A DNA stretch of 64,000 bases from Corticium candelabrum. Taxonomy: Eukaryota > Porifera > Homoscleromorpha > Homosclerophorida > Plakinidae. Below, one piece after another: positions 1-16,944 of the stretch. Position 1 is the stretch's first letter, and the number at the start of each line of letters is the position of its first letter. The stretch is from assembly GCF_963422355.1 (NCBI RefSeq), contig NC_085091.1, forward strand, positions 5,312,684 through 5,376,683. The letters are read 5' to 3'. The notes below the pieces were generated by a model, which had not been told where the DNA came from, made no database searches, and was given only the letters and a program-made list of their open reading frames with translations. A program made the position numbers and the translations under genes.

Positions 1-2892
1 ATCTGAATCGGGCTACGCAGCACCAGTGTGCCCAATAAAAAAGACGGTTCAATACGTCTCTGTGTAGATTATCGCGCTCTCAACTCCAAGACAAAGGATA
101 CGGCGATTTCAACTGAAAATTTAATAGAAGTTGTAGAATCGATGGCAGGAGCCCAATTTTTCAGCCACATTGATCTAGCGCACGGATACTACCAAGTGCC
201 GAATGCTGAGAACGACAAAGAGAAGACGGCCTTTCGAGCCCCGTCGGGCCTTTACGAGTTCAATCGAATGGCATTCGAATTGAAGGCGCTCCACCGACGT
301 TCTGTAGGATGATGGCTTTCGTGTTTGGGCACATGACCCCCCCCCCCCCTACAACTCGTACTGTATATGGACGATCTTTTTGTTTTGTCGGTTTCGTTCG
401 ATGATCATCTTAAAGAGTTAGAAGACACTTTTAAGACTCTGTTAAATTACGGCCTCCGAATTAATGCTAAGAAGTGTCAATTTGCAAGGACTGAAATTAT
501 CTTCTGTGGTATACGAGTGAGCAAAGATGAACTGGGCCCAGATGCAGAAAAAACAGCAGCAATTGCGAAGATTCCCAAACCGGTAAACGTCAAAGAGGTT
601 AGAATGTTTTTGGGTATGGTGGGCTGGTATCGAAGGTTTATTCCGCGGTTTGCAGCTATCGCTAAACCAATGTATAACCTCTTGGAGAGTGACAAAGCCT
701 TTCGATGGTCACACGAATGTGAAATCGCTTTCAGCACTTTGAAGAGATGTTGATTTCTAATACAGTTCTGAGTTATCCACATCCAGATAGAACGTATTTT
801 CTTACAACAGATGCTTCCTTGCTCGGGATGGGAGCAGAATTAGCTCAGCAGACGCCAGAAAAAATAAGACCAGTTGCCTATTTCAGCAAGAAACTTTTTC
901 AAATCAGAAAGAAAGTATTCCGTATATGACAAAGAATTTTTCGCCATTGTGATGGCTGTCCGTCATTTTCGCCATCATCTCATAGGAACAAAGTTTTGCT
1001 TGAGAACTGACCATCGTCCATTGCAGTTTTTGGCCAATACCAAAGACCCCTGGGGTAAACGTGCTAGATGGATTATGGAATTGGAAGAATATTCATTTAC
1101 TGTAGAATATATAACTAGTCGAGAAAATGTTGTGGCTGATGCTCTAAGTCGACTTAAACACGAGAAAAGCCTGAACTTCGACGAATCAGAGTAAATAGGT
1201 CAGAACAATAACTCTCCCAATCCGATCGCTGCATTTCGACTTCCGGAAGCTGCAACGTTAGTAGACAGTATGAGAGACGACTGGTCTATGGAAGAATTTA
1301 TGAAGGCACAACAGAGAGACCCACTGTTAACGGAAATCAGCGATATTGTAAGTAGGGATCAAGTTGGTTCACGTGTTGATATGAAAAATCAATCAAAGGT
1401 GGTAAAGGTAACACTGAAGGAACTTTGACTTGGTCCCCTGAAGGTGTGCTTCAGAGGATCACTCCGAATGGACTGTTGCAAAATGTTGTACCGTCGACGT
1501 TAGTTGCAGAAATATTACGTCTTGCCCACGATGAACACTTTTCAGGACACCAGTGAGTAAAGAAGACGCTTCAAAGAATCTTACAGCGGTACTGGTGGCC
1601 TACAATCAGCGATGATGTTACACAATACACACAATCATGCGATGTTTGCGCTAGAGAATGCCTGCATGTCCAAGGGAACGAGCACCGTTAAAAGAGCGAC
1701 AGCAGGCTACACAACCATTGCAGAATATTGTAATAGACATCAAGAGTACATTGCCGAAAACTGATAACGGCGCTCAATATATATTCGTCATCCAAGACGC
1801 GTTCTCCCGATTTGCAGAGATGCATGCGATCTTAAGACAAACGACGGAAGAAGTATGTGAGAAGTTGCTTAAATGGATATGTAGATACGGGATCCCCACA
1901 TGTATACATTCGGGTCATGGCACCTGTTTTACGAGTCGAGCATTTGAAGAATTTTGTTCACGGTATGCCGTTAAACATACAATGTCAACTCCATACCACC
2001 CACAAGGGAATGGCTCGGTTAAACGCTAAATCGCTTCTTGGATGAAACGTTGTCTAAATTGGTCGCCTCGAATAAATTAGATTGGCAGAAACACCTTCCA
2101 TAAATACAGTTTGACCACAATACCACATCTCATGAATCTATCGCCACCACACCTTACAAGGTCGTCTTCAAGGAAGATTCTAGAACAATAATTCATGCGG
2201 CCGCAGACGTGATTCATAGGCCACAATCTGCCGGAATCAACGAAAACCCATTAGAAGTGGCGACGGATAGAGATTCTGGAATATCTAGGCTCTATAGCAG
2301 AGTCAAGACAAACTCGGAACGAATGGCAGTACAGAGAAGAAAAACTTACAACAAGTCGAAGCTCGTATTCCATCAGTATCAACGTGGTGAGTTAGTGTGG
2401 GTTAGGAATAAAACGGGAAGACGGAAAGTATCAAGATCTCTTTCACCGCGTTGGATAGGACCGTATGTTGTTGTTAGACTAATATCCGATGTTGTCTACG
2501 TCTTAAAATTGCCTCATGGCAGTAAAGAGATAACACTACACGATGATGCTCTGAAGCCATACGTACAACGTAAAGTACGATTTATGCCCGAAAATACATC
2601 GAGGAGTTCACGTTCCAGGAGCAGCCAACTGGTAAAGCGCCCCACTTCGACAGAAAATCATGACAATACGGTCGGTTACGAGAGCACTGACTCGGGAGAA
2701 GGGTCACCATCCGAAGCGAAGGGAGGTGCGGAAGACCAGCCTGGAATGCAACTAGAACAAGAGAGCCAACGCGCTTCACCTGAACCACCAGTTGTTCTAA
2801 GAAGATCTAAACGGATTCGCAAACTACCCAGACGATTGGATGATTCCGTTTTAGAACCAAACGATGGGGAGGATTATGATGTAGTGTATTGA
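1..2892 (+). pseudogene. Decayed Ty3/gypsy retrotransposon pol (RT, RNase H, integrase), 5'-truncated by window
   Basis: Conceptual translation in all three plus frames gives, in order: reverse transcriptase fingers/palm (about 28-312, with a KKDGSIRLCVDYRALN-like motif), the YMDD-type catalytic motif at 367, thumb/connection (to about 753), RNase H (about 747-1194, with TTDAS and TDHRPLQFL motifs), integrase zinc-binding region (about 1560-1660) and catalytic core (about 1690-2030), then a basic integrase C-terminus (2209-2892). The frame changes at least five times, and the RT is interrupted by a 13-C run at 337-349, so the copy cannot make a full polyprotein. The final segment stays open for 227 codons and stops inside the presumed LTR. 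No gag is visible because the element begins left of base 1. Family assignment rests on the RT-RNase H-integrase order typical of Ty3/gypsy. It sits next to the 3' side of the A2M-like gene on the opposite strand. Confidence 0.9.
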
Positions 2893-3034
2893 TACTTTGT
2901 ATTGCGCAGTGCAAGTTACTTAGATAAAGCACGCTATTCATTGGGTTCTATAAAAGGACACACACACACGCAATAAATTAGACTGTGGTGTTACACTCAC
3001 TCGGCTGTCGTGTTGCTACCCGCGCCACCTTACA
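2880..3034 (+). repeat. Probable 3' LTR of the first Ty3/gypsy element
   Basis: Starts TGTAGTG right after a purine-rich tract (GGGGAGGATTATGA) that would be the polypurine tract, and ends ...CCTTACA. Inside are a TATAAAAG box near 2950 and an AATAAA polyadenylation signal near 2973, as expected of U3-R-U5. The pol stop codon (2890-2892) lies within it. The 5' partner is outside the window, so both edges are inferred from the TG...CA rule and the PPT rather than by comparison. Confidence 0.55.
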
Positions 3035-3503
3035 ATACTATCCTAATAGTATTCAAAACAAGAATGATCTGTTATAGTCTTCCTATAATGGTGAATAGGT
3101 TATATGTAAATTAATGAAATTTGTTGTGACTTTGCACGTTTCAATTTAAGACTGTTGTCAAAATATAGAGTGTTAGTAGAAATTGTAGATGATCTCGTTT
3201 GTATTGCAAATGTGATAGCTTACTTATCGACAGACTATTTCCTAATAGAAAATAATTTAGACCGAAACTTGGACAAAGATACTCTAACAAAGGCTGACTA
3301 ATTAAACTAGAGAAGATAAATGTTGATTGGAGAAGCGGGTCAATGCACACCAATTACTTATTTTTTTTGTTTGCGCAACAGAAACTATGAATATCTTTTA
3401 CACAAAACAAGCAACGGCAAAACAGACGGAAAAATAGTCAAAACAAACAGCATAATGATTGCTCATCAAGGGCATTCTTTGTGAGGATAAAGCATTGTTG
3501 CAC

Positions 3504-9069
<5,566 letters not shown>

Positions 9070-11420
9070 CTATAATCAAAATATTAATGAAAATAAACTT
9101 TTGAACATTAATCTATTCCTCTTTACAACGATGAAAGAGAAGTATCAGAAGATACTGACTGACGTGTAACAGTGTTCAGGAGCCCAATTGAAAACAAAAA
9201 AGCATTGCCTCTTTCATCTCGTTGGTCTGACGACTGATCCAGTGGCAACTGCTTTGCTGCAATGTGAGAGTTCGATCGCTTATATTGTTATCCACTTGGC
9301 CACGTCAGAACAGGTGTTGCCACGACGTCACAAATAAACAATGTTAGCACGTCGTCGTCGAGACAGCGACAGACCTAGTACTAAGAGACTGGAAAGAGGG
9401 CGGTATTTCTGTCAAGACACTTTACCATCACTATGGAAGAACGTAGGCGTTTGCTATTTTGAGTAGCATCGGCTGAAAATTGATTGGAAATCATTTGCTG
9501 ACCAAGATATATGAATTGTGCCTGCTTTTCCAATCCACTCTTTGGCTACCGGTCACCAACTAAACTTTGCCTGCAAGTAAGTTTATGGATTTATGCCAAT
9601 TTCCAAAGAGCTATGTAATTTGTTGAGTGTCATCCATTTGATAAAAGCGGAAGTCAACCAGATTTCTCCAAGCGCGCTATCACGTCTGGCTATTTAGACG
9701 CATCGCGACGCTTTGCAACTGTTGTCTTGCTTCCTCGAAGTCAGTGGGGGTGTTGCCAATCCGTGCATCTTTCGGCCATTCCTTTTCAAAGTATTCTAGC
9801 CACATTGCGTACGCGTGCATTATTGCAAAACTAAACACCGGATTTTGCACATTTCATATCTCGTTTCCACTTACTCATATCGCCAGTAAACCATCATTTC
9901 CTTGTCCAGCAAGCTGTTAAAGCAAACACGCTGATTAATTAAGGCAATTATATGTTGCCATCATGCGGTATCTATTTGAAATCACAGGATGCTGTAGGAA
10001 GGGGTACGACACGTTTCACTCACTTTGCACTTACAGTCAATACTCTACGCACAGTTTTCATCGCTCTGTACATGCAGAAAGCCACTCAAATAGTGCGGTG
10101 AGCAAGCACCGTCCAGGGAGGTAGTTTGAGACACCTATTACTAGTGTTCCGTAAACCCTATCAAGGTGCTCATATTGAAGCGTCCCCAGAGCACCGCACA
10201 GAGTGTTGGAATCGTGCACCATTATAACAACACTAAATTGAGTGCACCTTAGGCACTGAAGGGTCTTAGCATTCGACTACCTATTTGATGTTAATTGCAT
10301 GACGAAGAGGCGCCGGACGTATGGAACTAATTAACTATTGCAATCATTGCATTTTTAATAGAATGCTTCATTCCTCATTTCCTAGTAAGGTAGAATCAGA
10401 ATTCCTAGTAAGAGGCACACCAACACAAAACTAGAGCGTGGACTACGGTTAGAACGGTCAGATGATGTGCGGCAACTGGGTGCCATAATACCGTGAAAGA
10501 AGGTGTGACGTTCGTTCGGTTTCCAAAAAACCACGAACAAAGACGAAAGTGGGCGGTACAGGTCAGACAAACGAGATCGCTGGATAGCCCCAAGTAAACT
10601 TTCGTCTTGTGTAGTCGTTATTTGGAAGGAGAATGCTCTGAAGATTAACCAGGATGGTGAGAGCAATTTAGTTTAGGCTTCCGGGCGCCGAAATTGAGCC
10701 GAATGACATACATACTGATTGAGCCATTGCGAAGGCTGGGCAGTTGCAAACACCGAGAAAGATGAGATTAGCATACGGAAAACGTGAAAGAAAGAGAATA
10801 GGTTGTATTTAGACTTCGTGTAAGTGTACATACATATTCTACCCTCTTGTGGTGGAATCACAAAGAAGTCTCTCCTATCATCTGGCTTATCACTGAGCCA
10901 AGCTTCCAGACAATTTCATTAATAGTTATTTGTTCGTTTGTGGCAGTATAACTCAAGATTGATTAGTAACAGATTGGACCTCGCGATTGATAACTATCTA
11001 CCTAATTATTGCGATATTTCGACTGAGACTCTCTGTGCTTCTGTCCTTAGAGCGGATATGCACTATTTGTGTTATATATATATAATAAATACTGTACAGT
11101 GAGAAATTAAATTGATTCTAAATATGACCCACTGAAGAATTTCTACAGTACAAAATCTGCTGACAATAGCTATGACAGCAAATATGCACGATCTTGCTAA
11201 TTGATGGTTAAAAGTACATCTTTTTGTCTTCTTGTAGCACAGAAATCCATTGTTGAAGTCAGCATTATTGATAAAATAAACTAATATTGTTTCTCATGAA
11301 TTGGAGGAAGATCCATTTCCTAGATAGCCTTGCTTTAAGCAGTCAGCAGAACCAACACGTCTGGGGAGATGCCAGACAATTGTGGGTGTCCAGTAATGCA
11401 ATTGTGTCAATTACTTTCAG
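9070..11420. other. Unassigned stretch upstream of the A2M-like gene
   Basis: The promoter and first exon of the A2M-like gene (minus strand) should lie in the first few hundred bases. A frame open across roughly 9120-9260, ending at a GTAAAG donor, is phase-compatible with the 8909-9069 exon but has no in-frame ATG. At 10096-10106 and 10190-10200 there is a short imperfect inverted repeat (GTGCGGTGAGC / GAGCACCGCAC). Nothing else recognisable was found. Confidence 0.4.
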
Positions 11421-12787
11421 TATGTCTTGGCAACAACCACAATGACGACCAGAGGTCAGCAACCACACTACTAAATAGTTTCAAATCTAAACAAAAATCC
11501 ACTACATCACTTGTAGATAATCCTAAACTGTTTAATACCACGATAAATCGAGTAGCCGTTTGTTTTACTCGTCTTGGCATGCTTAGTATTAATGTGTCAA
11601 TTTCGAATGTCTGCTCAAACTTATCTTATTCACAAGTAGGGTGCGAACAGCTTCTCCATGATTTTCTTTAGTAAGTCAGTAAGGAGAGAAAGCTGTAATA
11701 ACAGAATCTTGTAAAACCATTACATGAGTTTCAGATTATTCATTTGAAATGCCCTGTCTTCTAATCTAATAAGCCATACACTAACTAGATATCAACTTGT
11801 AATACAACACAATAAACAATTCATAAAGAAAAAATTATTAATGCATGCTGAGTAGTCTCAGCAACAGCTGCGTCTGGTATGTTGCAAGAACATACACATC
11901 GTCTAAGTCTTGAGTTTGTAAATATGCATAAAATGCTTTTGAAAACATTGGAAATCCCGTTCCTCCTATCAAAATAGCAGGCGCAACATATCGCCAACAA
12001 ACTTAAAGAAGAAATCTCACCAAAATCAACAATCTCTAAGATGAAAGCTGTCACGTCATGACACAACCCCTAGCAACCGTAAATGCAGACTTTTACCATA
12101 ACGGAGAAATAAAGCATTGAAATGTCTTGTGTGGGCGTGTTTAGTAACTGTATGTTTCTTTCAGATTAAATTATTGCTTGTTAGCAAGAAGACGGATACC
12201 TGTGCTCTTTCCAAGGTAAGGACTGTGAGAAATATGGTAGCAAGTTGTAATTTATTGATTAAAGCAAATTGGAACGCAAGACTTATTGTGATGTGTTTCT
12301 TTTCTATTATTTGTTTAGTACACTTGTGAAACTTAGTTAGGGTAGTGATGGGTTCCTTTGCTTGGCGGTACACCTGTTTGAACCGAAAATGAGTGCAATT
12401 TCTCAGTCGTTTAGTCTCTGCTTTGGAAAAGTTTGTCATGTGTATGAGACGTTACACATGCGAAAAACGGTGTTGCTGAAGATGTCTCACTAAATCAAAC
12501 ATACTAATCGAAGCACTAATATATATGGTAAGTATCACAGGAATTTACCAATAGCTTGACCTTCGGCATGCAATAATGTAACCGAATCTAATTTCAGAGC
12601 AACTGAGAAGCTGTCTGAGACTTCAAAGAAATTGAGAAGCAATATCAGCATTAAAATGGAAAGTCTTGCTTCTGATTCAGATGTACTGCAGCACATTCCA
12701 ACACTTGCAGACAATATCAATACTGCTCGTAGTAAAAAGATTGAAAGCGCAGCACTACAGAATAACTATGATTACTGCAAAAATTAG
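11421..12787 (+). CDS. Candidate 3' exons of an unrecognised plus-strand gene (helical/coiled-coil-like protein)
   Basis: Several open segments bounded by splice-like sites: 11421-11551 (after TTTCAG, before GTAGCC), 11862-11917 (before GTAAAT), 11978 to about 12048 (after AAATAG), 12165-12215 (after TTTCAG, before GTAAGG) and 12598-12787 (after TTTCAG, ending in TAG). The last segment reads as a 62-residue charged helical peptide containing LSETSKKLRSN and NINTARSKKIESAA. Composition resembles a coiled-coil region such as a laminin rod, but no family could be assigned. Not all phases join (11421-11551 into 11862-11917 fails), so exons are missing or some calls are wrong. There is no start codon or promoter evidence. 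Confidence 0.3.
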
Positions 12788-15030
12788 ATGTTAGGTGGAA
12801 TGAAACATTTAGATTTATCTAAAGAAAGTATTGTAAATAGACAATGTTTCTGTTGCACTCTCTTACTGGGAGATTTGATGGTACCTCGCAGTGGTACAAG
12901 ATTACAATAAGTACTAAGATACCACTGCAGTGCTAGTAATATGACAGTAAACCTGAAATTTTCAATTAGATGGGATGCACGGTTGACTGTCATAAAAGCA
13001 ATACGTTGACAATTTACAAGACGATTACAAGTAGATAAAAAAACCATTCCCAACATTTACACAATACATATAAATCAAGACAAAAAATTGCCTTGATATC
13101 ATTTAAAATTTGCAAGCACGCAATTTTTGTCACAAAATAGTTACAAATAGTGTTTTGTCTTCTTCAAAGTTGACATCTACTTTCAACTTTGACTAACTTT
13201 TATACTGACTTTAAAAAGCAAAAATAATTGTGCTTACAGATAACAAACCAGCTGCAAAATGTATCCTCTGCTTCATTTTGCTCTAAATTTCAAATTTGGA
13301 ATAAGAAATAAAAAATTAGTCATTTCTATCAAAGTGGCCTCTTTAGTGCACCAATATGGCAACCATCAAACCGTTTCATGTCAATTATTTCCTTTTTCAC
13401 ATACCATTGTTCTTGCCAATATGCTACTAATGAAAATGCAAATCTCACTGGGCCTATCTGGTGTAACCCAGTACAGGCTTGAACTAAGGGTTGGTGCGCT
13501 CATGATTTCTTTACCTTCTTCATACCAAGATCACTAATGATGTCTTCAGATCTCCTTGTCTAGTTTAAGCGACTTCAGTTACTGTGCGTCTGAGTTTTCT
13601 ATAATGTTCAATAATGTTCAAAAAGGCTTAAAGGCAGTCCCTTAACCTTGCTGGCGTCAGCCTTACAAGGCCCTGCATTCACATGGCAAGGTTTAAGTGG
13701 GGTGCTAAAGGGTTGCCTCCTCAAGCTGTCCATTCATTTTTGCACAAGAGGAACAAGCACTGTTTACCGTGGAGCTTTGACACTTTCAGATGTCTCCGAG
13801 GCGTTTTAAAAGGACGTATTTATAAATATAAAAAATTTGAGAGATCGGCAATTACGTACTTATTCGACATACCATCTGCGATTCCTTCCCGACGGCGGGT
13901 TAGATTTCTGCCCAATCCCGTTTTCTGCACTGGATCAATGGTACAATACCCACCCTTAGCTGAATAAGGTGTGTATTCTTCTATCCTCTACGATACAATT
14001 CGCAGCCTACTTATCTAACAAGCTCTTTACATATCAGTCTAATATGCAATATATCATCCTGCACACGACTACTTAAAGAAACTAGGATTATATCGTTCTC
14101 CAATATAATAAGCAATTCTGCAGATTGTCGCGCAAAATTGCAGGTTGACCAGTAGTCCGTTCAGGTCAGAATGTACAAACGTGAAAAGAGATCAGAAAGC
14201 TTACCTTGCCTAGTATTCCGTTCAGGTCTGCATCTATCAATGTGACAGCGGATCCAAAACTTTTTTAATCAATTACATACATATTCCGTTTAGATCGACA
14301 CAAAACCTATTTAAGAGTTACATTAAATACATAGAGTCAGACTCGAACAGCTATCTTTGTGCGCTACTATTTCTATGACCGACGTGATATAGCTACTGTA
14401 TTATGGATTTTCACAATATTCAAGAAGTCGTATGCATGGTGACAATTCTGCAGAAAAAATACTTCGATTTCTGCAACGTTGCCATCTTTAAGGAACACAG
14501 AAGACAGTCACTGTGGATCTGCCATCAATATCCAAAAGTTTCTAAAGAAACCGATGGTTACATCTGAAGACGTCCAAGAAACAAATGCAAAGTAACAAAG
14601 TTATAAATTCAACAATGCATTCAAAATATCTTCAATTTTTTTCTCCTATTATTTCAAGCTTTTCGTCTAGTTACAGTTTTCGCTATTTCACCAACAACTT
14701 CAGCTTTAGTTTCCTCTGCACGTCAACCAAAGAAATAAGCAAGGGTTGAACCAGATGCAGTTGAGAAGCCAATAATGAATAAAAACCATCAGCTCTATCA
14801 GCAACCAGATACAGAGCGTCTGTTGCAAAACATGCTGCTGCGACTCTATGACGATTCAAGTCACAAAAGAAGACATTTTAAAAAACTTAAATCCAGCACG
14901 TGTTGTTTGATGTAAAGTTCATTGGCATAACGGAAGGTTTTTTCAAACGTAGATGGAATGATGTGGACATTTGTGACAGACAAAAACGGCAGCATTTACT
15001 AGGTTAGAGTTAAATTTTGCACTATAAAAT
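12788..15030. other. Unassigned AT-rich stretch
   Basis: No supported gene. A 94-codon open frame at 13683-13967 has no recognisable domain. A motif like ATTCCGTTCAGGTC recurs at about 14155, 14215 and 14285, suggesting a short degenerate repeat. Confidence 0.4.
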
Positions 15031-15660
15031 TTAGTGATACCAATTTTCTGCACATGGTTGTAAAAATGTTGACAGATAGACATGAAAACAAACTAATGTT
15101 GAGGAAATTGCACGACGTGGCTTGATGATCATCCTCAGCAAAGTTTGCATTAATCCTGTTAACTTTAGCATAGCAACTCCCTTGAGGTTGGGTTGTGAAA
15201 TGTCTTTAGCCTTTAAATCGACAAGTGTGAGTGTGGAAGACTTAATGAAAGGATGGATTTCATTTCTTAACCTGTACATCGGGTGAGGGCATGTATGGTC
15301 TCCTGAATCGCTAGCTAGTGTGTGACGTGACTGCATACGTGCCTTAATTGCGTATTACTTACGATAGAAAGCTCTGTGATCTCTATATCAGTCCAAAATC
15401 ACACCACACAATTTTTAACGATTACGTTGCATTTGTTGTCGCGATAGCATCACCGAGAGCTTCTGTCACGGCATCAAGTTTAAGTGCTTCGGATTTTCGA
15501 TACATGAACGACCCCTGCCAATGGACACATGAAAGTGGTAACGTGTGAACGCAGCAACCCTTCTACCGATCATATAGACGCACGTGCTCCCAAATACAAC
15601 TATCCACAGCGATAAATGGAGAGCGTACCGTTGCGCTATCCAGCTTCCAAACGTTGTCAT
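15031..15660 (-). CDS. Candidate small minus-strand gene with an N-terminal hydrophobic segment; unknown function
   Basis: From ATG at 15660-15658 a frame encodes a short N-terminus with a hydrophobic segment (LSLWIVVFGSTCVYMIG), consistent with a signal anchor. A segment at 15426-15514 with acceptor GGCAG and donor GTAATC, a possible 20-nt microexon (ending before GTAAGT near 15360) and a last segment from about 15315 down to the stop at 15031 can be joined in one frame. No family is recognised. The first donor could not be placed, and the exon model is my own construction. It could equally be chance open frames. Confidence 0.22.
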
Positions 15661-16821
15661 GATGCAAACAGTAAACCATTCAATTAATTTTCAAGACCGT
15701 GCAACCGACGTTCAAATATATGTGTACGATCCATATCAAATCTTATTAGAATAGAATAAAGCTACGACTGGTACGGATGAAAATCTGCCACAGACATATG
15801 CTGCCACATTTCCAAGACAAGATCAAGAGAAGAGAGAGAGGTATGGGAAAACAAGACAGTAAGCTCTAGAAAACATCGTTGCTGACATAGCAGCACGATA
15901 CTTGGTACCTCTCTGACATTCCTATTATTGACATACGTCCCACTTCTTGACGCAGTTTTATAACTAGCTAGAGGTAGCTAGAGTTTGTAGTTTCGCCTAT
16001 CTACTTTGTAATTCGATAAACTTTACACAAAAAGAAACATTCTCGTACTGCACTGTGCGCACGAGAAAAATCTGTAAATTTGTTTAATATCCCGAAAAAA
16101 AGTAGAACGCTATACAAAGTAGACGTGTACAGAATATATTGTATATCACTCTTGTTAGCGATATCTAAATAGCTTGTTCGGCAGCGCGTTATATCATAAA
16201 CGCTTGAAGAATAACCACAACATTTCGGAACAGGCTTCCATACCCATTTGACTATACAAATCAAGGTGACCAAATACAATTACCATAAATAATTTGCAAG
16301 TTCCTAATTAATACAGACTTTTCAGGAAGGTTTTAGAATGATTTTGATCAATTCGGTTGCATTTTACAATTGACAGAACCCAATATTTTACTGAATGTAG
16401 CAATAGTAAGTGGTTGTCTCTTAGATAATAACACTATTTGAATGTTTGATGAGCTAATTTCCGGCCTTTTCTTGAGTAGTTTTCTGATGAGGAGCAGACT
16501 GCAAAATGAGGTTACCTCGTCCTGGTATTCGTATTATCATGTTACATTGCATAGGATCTGTGAAAGCGGGGAAATTTTTGCAAAATTATCCGAGCACGTC
16601 CGGACAAAGATGATCGTGTTTGGACAGTTTCTACAACCAAACTAAACTTTACCTCCAACCTGCCACAGGCATATCTGTACCTATAAAAATCATAAACAGT
16701 ATATAATATACTGTGATTGCAGATGCAATCAAACTCAAACGGAGAAAACGAGGAACATGTTGCCACAGCCGGATTTGGAGCCCCTTCAACTACCGGTAGT
16801 TTCAGTGGTCGTGGTTGTGCA
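15661..16821. other. Unassigned stretch
   Basis: AT-rich, with only short frames of no recognisable family. It may contain the promoter of the candidate gene on its left, but no specific element stands out. Confidence 0.4.
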
Positions 16822-16944
16822 TGTAGTGTTATTAGACTGACTGTACTTCAGACGCCCTCATTTACGGGAGAGGTGATTAGGTAAGACCAGGATCTATTAT
16901 GGGGCACACAGCCTACCGCGTGGTCTCTTTATAGTCTCACTATA
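16822..16944 (+). repeat. Probable 5' LTR of a decayed Ty3/gypsy copy
   Basis: Begins TGTAGTG and ends ACTATA, immediately followed by TAGTGACAAGAG. That sequence aligns with TGGTGACAGATGG, the primer-binding position of the young element at 22.6 kb. At 123 bp it is as short as the other LTRs here. No matching 3' LTR was found. Confidence 0.5.

Noticed and set aside
13683..13967. 94-codon plus-strand frame
   Set aside because: No recognisable family, no splice partners and no codon or motif signal beyond chance.
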